Source of the DNA: an uncultured Clostridia bacterium
GTDB lineage: Bacteria > Bacillota > Clostridia > Oscillospirales > Acutalibacteraceae
Assembly: GCA_945983355.1 (NCBI GenBank)
Contig: CAMFSU010000010.1
Location: forward strand, 1 to 64,000
Length of the DNA stretch: 64,000 bases
Direction: 5' to 3'
The position numbers were made by a program, and so were the translations under genes. Under the pieces are notes generated by a model. That model searched no databases, was not told where the DNA came from, and saw only the letters and a list, made by a program, of their open reading frames with translations. Below, piece after piece: positions 58,628 through 64,000 of this stretch. How positions within the stretch are numbered: the stretch's first letter is position 1; the number at the start of each line of letters is the position of its first letter.

Positions 58628-59536
58628 ATGTCTAATAACTCATCTTTACAGGTTATGCAGGAAAGGGACATGCATAAGGTAGTCGTTGGCCAAAAGATTA
58701 TGAAGGTTGTAAGCCAATTTTTCCTTTATTTGTTCCTCTTTGCTGTTGCATTTGTTATTCTTTTCCCGTTTTATTGGATGCTTATTTCCTCAGTTAAAAC
58801 GCTGGATGAATATCTTTTAACAATTCCCACCCTTTTCCCGAAAGAGTTTGACTTTATAAACTATGCAGAGGCCTTTAACACTGCAAACCTTGGTCGACTT
58901 TTTGGCAACACCGTTTTCGTTGGTGTTGTTTCCACCATTTTGTCACTTGTTATCACCATACTTTCGGCATTTGCCTTTGCCCGTCTTGAATTCAAGGGCA
59001 AAAACGCAATGTTTGCAGCACTTTTGGCAACAATGATGATTCCGGGTGAATTGTTTACCATTACAAACTATAAAACCGTTAACGATTTTGGTTGGCTAAA
59101 CCTTGAACAGTACGGCTTTACAGTTTTGATTGTTCCCTTCCTTGTAAGTGTATTTTACATTTACCTTTTAAAGCAAAACTTTATGCAAATACCTAACGAG
59201 CTTTACCTTGCAGCAAAGGTTGACGGTACAAGCGACCTTAAGTATTTGTGGAAGGTTATGATTCCGTTAGCACTTCCCACACTTATTTCAATTACCATCT
59301 TAAAGATGATGGGCTCTTGGAATACTTATATGTGGCCAAACCTTGTTGCCGATAATGAAAAATATTGGCTTGTTACCAACGGTTTGAGAAAATTCAATGT
59401 TACGGTTGATAACCGCCCCGACACCCCCGTTCAGATGGCAGCCGTTGCTATTGTATCGGCTCCGCTGTTTTTAGTGTTCCTCTTCTTACGCAAGTACATT
59501 ATGAAGGGCGTATCACGAAGCGGTATTAAGGGATAA
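58628..59536 (+). CDS. Carbohydrate-type ABC transporter permease
   Basis: LAAKVDGTSDLKYLWKVMIPLALPTLISITILKMMGSWNTYMWP. Confidence 0.93.
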   Translation: MSNNSSLQVMQERDMHKVVVGQKIMKVVSQFFLYLFLFAVAFVILFPFYWMLISSVKTLDEYLLTIPTLFPKEFDFINYAEAFNTANLGRLFGNTVFVGVVSTILSLVITILSAFAFARLEFKGKNAMFAALLATMMIPGELFTITNYKTVNDFGWLNLEQYGFTVLIVPFLVSVFYIYLLKQNFMQIPNELYLAAKVDGTSDLKYLWKVMIPLALPTLISITILKMMGSWNTYMWPNLVADNEKYWLVTNGLRKFNVTVDNRPDTPVQMAAVAIVSAPLFLVFLFLRKYIMKGVSRSGIKG

Positions 59537-59627
59537 TTTACGGATTTTAAGCAGGATTTAATAATTGGGTAAAAAATCCGCTTTAAATTATAAAACAAAA
59601 AATATTTTTCGAAAGGACAGAAACCAA

Positions 59628-61052
59628 ATGAAAAAGATCCTTGTAGCACTTCTCCTCATTCTTACTATCTGTCTCGGCATGGTATCAATGGCCGGCTGCG
59701 GCGGAAAGAAGAATGAACCACAGTTTGAACTTCAGCAAGGTATCACCTACGACGGTAGCGAAGTAGAAATTACTTTCTATCACACAATGGGTGCTAACCT
59801 CCGCGGCGTACTTGATAAGTACATCACAAAGTTCAACGAGCTTTACCCCAACATCAAAATCACCCACTCACAAGTAGGTAGCTATGACGACGTACGCGAT
59901 AAAATCGCTACCGAGCTTACCGTAGGCAACCAACCCAATATTGCTTACTGCTACCCCGACCACGTTGCTCTTTACAACCTTGCAGGCGCTGTTGTAACTC
60001 TTGATGAGCTTATCGCAAGCAAGAGCACTGTAAAAAGAGCTGACGGCACTGAAGAAATTCTTGGTCTTACCGATGAACAAATTGCAGACTTCATAGATGC
60101 TTACTACCAAGAAGGTAAAGAATTTGAAGGCGGAAAAATGCACACATTACCTCTTTCAAAATCTACCGAAGTTCTTTACTACAACAAGACCTTCTTTGAC
60201 AAGCACGGCTTAAAGGTTCCAACCACTTGGGACGAAATGGAAGATGTTTGTGCTAAAATCTTAAAGATTGACCCCAAGTGCATTCCTCTCGGCTATGACT
60301 CTGAAGCTAACTGGTTCATCACAATGACCGAACAGTTAAAGACCCCCTACACCTCAGCTACAGGCGACCACTTCCTCTTTGACACTGCTGAAAACCAAGC
60401 TTTTGTTAAGAGATTCGCTGAATGGCACAAGAAGGGTTATGTAACCACCGAAGAAATCTACGGTTCTTACACATCAGGCCTCTTCACCAACCTTAAAGAA
60501 AACGAAGCACGTTCTTATATGTGTATCGGTTCATCAGCTGGTGCATCTTACCAACGTCCTACCAAGGATGCTAACGGTAAATATCCATTTGATGTAGGCA
60601 TCACAACTATTCCTCAGGCGGATGCATCTAACAAGAAGGTTATCTCTCAAGGTCCTTCACTTTGCATCTTCAACGGTACTGAACAAGAAGTTTTGGCTTC
60701 TTGGCTCTTTGCTAAGTACCTCACCACAACTGTTGAATTCCAAGCTGAATTCTCAATGATTTCGGGTTATGTTCCTGTAATCGAATCTGTTTCTGAACAC
60801 CCCGTATATTCTAACTTCATTAAGAGCGCTAACGGCGGCGACAACATTACAGCTCTTTCTGCTAAGACCTGTCTTGAACAAAAGGATGCATACTTCGTAT
60901 CTCCTGCTTTCAACGGCTCATCTGAAGCTCGTGACCAGGTTGGTCAGCTTTTACAGTACTGCATGGTACAATGCAAGACTGCTAAAGACGTTGACGCTAT
61001 GATTGACAAGGCATTTGAAGATGCTGTTGCCGAATGTGAATATATGTCATAA
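59628..61052 (+). CDS. Extracellular solute-binding lipoprotein (family 1)
   Basis: Lipobox MVSMAGCGG; VEITFYHTMGANLRGVLDKYITKFNELYPNIKIT; AGASYQRPTKDANGKYPFDVGITTIPQAD. Confidence 0.93.
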   Translation: MKKILVALLLILTICLGMVSMAGCGGKKNEPQFELQQGITYDGSEVEITFYHTMGANLRGVLDKYITKFNELYPNIKITHSQVGSYDDVRDKIATELTVGNQPNIAYCYPDHVALYNLAGAVVTLDELIASKSTVKRADGTEEILGLTDEQIADFIDAYYQEGKEFEGGKMHTLPLSKSTEVLYYNKTFFDKHGLKVPTTWDEMEDVCAKILKIDPKCIPLGYDSEANWFITMTEQLKTPYTSATGDHFLFDTAENQAFVKRFAEWHKKGYVTTEEIYGSYTSGLFTNLKENEARSYMCIGSSAGASYQRPTKDANGKYPFDVGITTIPQADASNKKVISQGPSLCIFNGTEQEVLASWLFAKYLTTTVEFQAEFSMISGYVPVIESVSEHPVYSNFIKSANGGDNITALSAKTCLEQKDAYFVSPAFNGSSEARDQVGQLLQYCMVQCKTAKDVDAMIDKAFEDAVAECEYMS

Positions 61053-61076
61053 TTTTTTCTTTGAGGAATTAAACTT

Positions 61077-62417
61077 ATGAACAACTTCAGAAAAATCAGT
61101 GCGATAGTGCTGCTTATATGTGTTGTTTTAACTTCTCTTGTTGCCTGCGGTGAAAAACCCGCAGGTGACAATGGTGGAAATGGCAAATTCATTGACTATG
61201 CTTCACAAGTGAAGCTTGATATGAATGGTGCCAACAACACCGTTGAGGTTAAAATTAAACAGCTCATTGACGGCGACACTACCCACTTCTACATTGACGA
61301 TGCCTCGTTCGAGGGTGATGTCATCAAGGCCCGTTATCTTGCGGTTAACACACCCGAATCAACAGGCCAAATTGAAGAATGGGGCAAAACCGCCTCTAAC
61401 TTCACAAAAGAAAAGCTTTCAAATGCTAAAAGCATTGTAATTGAAAGCGAAGACAGCGGCTGGAACGCTGACTCTACCGGTGAAAGATATCTGCTTTGGG
61501 TTTGGTATCAAACCGAAGAAGGCGGCGAATACCGCAATTTAAATATTGAACTTTTACAGGAAGGTCTTGCAATTGCATCCGCTACCTCTTCCACCAAATA
61601 CGGTGAAATTGGTATGAAGGCAATTGACCAAGCAAAAGAACATAAAAAGCATATTTATTCGGGCGAGAAGGACCCCAATTTCTACTATGGCGGCTGCATT
61701 GAGTTGACACTTAAAGAGCTTCGCGCCAATCCCGAAAAATATACAAATAAAACCGTTGCCTTTACAGGTGTTATTACCAAAAATAAAGGTCAGCAGGTTT
61801 ATATTGAGGAATTTGACGAAGAAACCAATATGTACCACGGTATTGCGGTTTACTACGGCTTTAACCTCAAATACGGTCTCGGCGATATATTGCAGCCCGG
61901 CAACAAGGTTAGAATGGTTGGCTCGATGCAATATTACGAAGCGGGTGACAGCTATCAGATAGCCGACCTTGACTATGATATGATGAACCCGACCGACCCC
62001 AGCAAGGTAATGCTTATCGAGGGCGGTCATAAACCCGCTTGGGTTGCAACAACCCCCGAAAAATTTGCCAAAGGCAAGGTAGACGTTACCATCATTGAAA
62101 ACGACGAAGAAACCATTAAAGAGTTTGATTATTCAAAGCTTGCGATTGGTTCCTCAATTTCAATGAAAAACTTAACTGTTAAAAGCGTTTACACCACCAA
62201 TAACGGTGGCGACAGCGACGGTGCTATGACACTTACCTGTACATCAGGCGGTACACAAATTTCTGTTCGTACCGTGGTGTTAACCGACAAAAACGGCAAA
62301 ACAGTCAAGGCCGACTACTTCCAAGGCAAAACCATTGACGTTAAGGGTATTGTAGATACCTTTGACGGTAAATCACAAATCCAACTGCTCTCAATTGACG
62401 ACGTGACTGTTCGTTAA
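61077..62417 (+). CDS. Staphylococcal nuclease-like lipoprotein with C-terminal OB-like domains
   Basis: Lipobox TSLVACGE; VKIKQLIDGDTTHFYI, KARYLAVNTPESTGQIEEWGKTAS, GERYLLWVWYQ, NIELLQEGLA. Confidence 0.87.
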   Translation: MNNFRKISAIVLLICVVLTSLVACGEKPAGDNGGNGKFIDYASQVKLDMNGANNTVEVKIKQLIDGDTTHFYIDDASFEGDVIKARYLAVNTPESTGQIEEWGKTASNFTKEKLSNAKSIVIESEDSGWNADSTGERYLLWVWYQTEEGGEYRNLNIELLQEGLAIASATSSTKYGEIGMKAIDQAKEHKKHIYSGEKDPNFYYGGCIELTLKELRANPEKYTNKTVAFTGVITKNKGQQVYIEEFDEETNMYHGIAVYYGFNLKYGLGDILQPGNKVRMVGSMQYYEAGDSYQIADLDYDMMNPTDPSKVMLIEGGHKPAWVATTPEKFAKGKVDVTIIENDEETIKEFDYSKLAIGSSISMKNLTVKSVYTTNNGGDSDGAMTLTCTSGGTQISVRTVVLTDKNGKTVKADYFQGKTIDVKGIVDTFDGKSQIQLLSIDDVTVR

Positions 62418-62446
62418 TAAAGATAAATTAGGAGGAGTAAAAAACC

Positions 62447-64000
62447 ATGAAAAAACTTTTAGCGTTACTTCTCGTTTTGGCACTTTGCTTCACATGCTTT
62501 GCTGCATGTAAGGGCAAGGTAGACGAGAAACCTGTCGACAATTCAAAGCCGACAGAAGTTGTATATGACGTTGAAGATGCTGTGGCATACCTCAAGAACA
62601 TGTACAAAAAATACCTTGTAGAAATCGAAACTGCGGCTGACTATACTTTGGTTTCACAGGTTATGAAGGGCGGCGTTGTTTACAAGATAACTTGGACAAC
62701 CGACCGTGATGACATTAAGGTTATTGAAGATGCAGAAAACAAACAGGTTAAAATCGACCTTAACGAAAAGACAAAGGTTGACATTAAATACACCTTGACT
62801 GCAACTATCACCGACCCCGATGGCAAAACCGCAACCCTTACCTTCGAGCTTAAAGTTCCGAAGTATGTTCTTTCAACCTGGAAAGAATATATGGCTATGG
62901 AAGCCGGCAAGGCAGTTGTAATCGAAGGTTATGTTGCTGCTATTCACTCACAAAGTGAAGGCCAAAAATACAACATGTTATATGTACATGATGTAAACAA
63001 TGCAGGCGGTTATTACATTTATTCGATGACTGCTGACCCCATTAAAGACTTAAACCTTAAGAGAGGTATGTTAGTATCTGTTACAGGTACTAAGGACATT
63101 TACAGCGGCACACACGAAATTAAGGATGCTTCTGTAAACGTTCTTGATACAAAGGTTGTTGACTTTGCACCTGTTGACATTACAAACATCTACAAAGCAG
63201 CTAACTCACTTTCTGACGAAGCTCTTGTTTCAAAGCTTGGTATGTATGTAACCATCAAGGGTGTTGAAATCACCGACCAAAACCTTGCTGAAAAGTCACA
63301 ATACTATAACTTCAAGCTTGCAGGTCTTACCTCTTACATCCGTCTCTATCGTACTGACTGCCCCGAAAGTGTAAGCGATGCTGATATGAAGGCGATTGCT
63401 AACGGTCACACCGCTAAGAAGGGTTACTATGCAGATGTTAGCGGTATCGTTGTATTGTACAACGGCTCTATCTACTTAAACCCTGTTAGCAAAGACTGCT
63501 TTAAGTACGGCGCATTCATCAAAAGAACTGATGCTGAAAAAGTTCAGGTTGAAATGGATGAAATTAAGTTTGATAAGGATGTTCCTATCAACAAGACCCT
63601 CACTCTCCCCTCAAAGGGTAAATCTTATGAAAATGTTGTAATTACTTGGAAGTCTAACAGCGATGCTATCGAAATTAAAGACGGCAAAGCATACATTAAG
63701 CTTCAAGCTGAAGCTACAACCGCTTCTATGACTGCTACCTTCACATTAGGTACAATCACCAAAACTAAGACATATACATTCAATCTTGCTAAGAAGCCCA
63801 GCGTTGTTGCACAGCAGGTTACCAACCCTGTTGCAAACACCGCTTATAAGCTTTATATGGTACAGCTTAACCGTGGCGAAACCCTTTACTTCACAGGTGA
63901 AATGAACGGTCACTACGGCGCTTCTACCACTGACTATAACGAAGCTGTTGATGTTTATGTTGAAACCACTAATAATGGTTACTTTATGTACTTCAACAAG
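62447..64000 (+). CDS. Ig-like/OB-fold lipoprotein, 3' truncated by window edge
   Basis: Not in ORF track because no stop in window; RBS GGAGGAG, MKKLLALLLVLALCFTCFAACKGKVDEKPV; repeated VVYKITWTTDRDDIKV / NVVITWKSNSDAIEI aBig-like segments. Confidence 0.85.
   Translation, partial: MKKLLALLLVLALCFTCFAACKGKVDEKPVDNSKPTEVVYDVEDAVAYLKNMYKKYLVEIETAADYTLVSQVMKGGVVYKITWTTDRDDIKVIEDAENKQVKIDLNEKTKVDIKYTLTATITDPDGKTATLTFELKVPKYVLSTWKEYMAMEAGKAVVIEGYVAAIHSQSEGQKYNMLYVHDVNNAGGYYIYSMTADPIKDLNLKRGMLVSVTGTKDIYSGTHEIKDASVNVLDTKVVDFAPVDITNIYKAANSLSDEALVSKLGMYVTIKGVEITDQNLAEKSQYYNFKLAGLTSYIRLYRTDCPESVSDADMKAIANGHTAKKGYYADVSGIVVLYNGSIYLNPVSKDCFKYGAFIKRTDAEKVQVEMDEIKFDKDVPINKTLTLPSKGKSYENVVITWKSNSDAIEIKDGKAYIKLQAEATTASMTATFTLGTITKTKTYTFNLAKKPSVVAQQVTNPVANTAYKLYMVQLNRGETLYFTGEMNGHYGASTTDYNEAVDVYVETTNNGYFMYFNK

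Noticed and set aside
1-64000. Search for prophage, transposase, integrase, defence system or CRISPR array
   Set aside because: No matching proteins or repeat arrays seen; the window is housekeeping and metabolic genes.

Overview
This 64 kb window is chromosomal and most likely comes from an anaerobic, spore-former-related Clostridia (SpoIIID, a SpoIVFB-like M50 peptidase, Rex, ferredoxin enzymes, T-boxes). It is mostly metabolic, with no phage, transposon or CRISPR. Main blocks: serS (truncated at the window start), pyk, aminotransferase, secDF; an SdpR/SdpI-like regulator/immunity pair with an ABC exporter; murD with two tandem M42 peptidases; tRNA-Arg(TCT); a minus-strand block with two T-box leaders, two XRE-cupin/acyl-CoA synthetase fusions, a P-loop ATPase, a four-subunit 2-ketoisovalerate:ferredoxin oxidoreductase and ilvE; MATE and spoIIID; a ~14 kb minus-strand locus rex-[FeFe] hydrogenase-LDH/MDH-fumC-hdrBCA-mvhD-flox-like-fumarate reductase-transporter; radical SAM genes; a small secreted-protein locus; tRNA-Thr(CGT); a tdk-pdp-cdd-deoB-deoD-deoC nucleoside catabolism operon; and a sugar-type ABC importer with an extracellular nuclease lipoprotein and an Ig-like lipoprotein that runs off the window. 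Two candidate systems stand out. (1) A BCAA synthesis route from branched-chain acids (acyl-CoA synthetase, reductive carboxylation by VOR, IlvE), with duplicated T-boxes whose specifiers I read as Ile ATC and Val GTA. (2) A Rex-headed Hdr/Flox/fumarate reductase cluster that could couple NADH-dependent fumarate reduction to ferredoxin reduction by flavin-based electron bifurcation. All functional calls come from reading protein motifs by eye; no database search was run.
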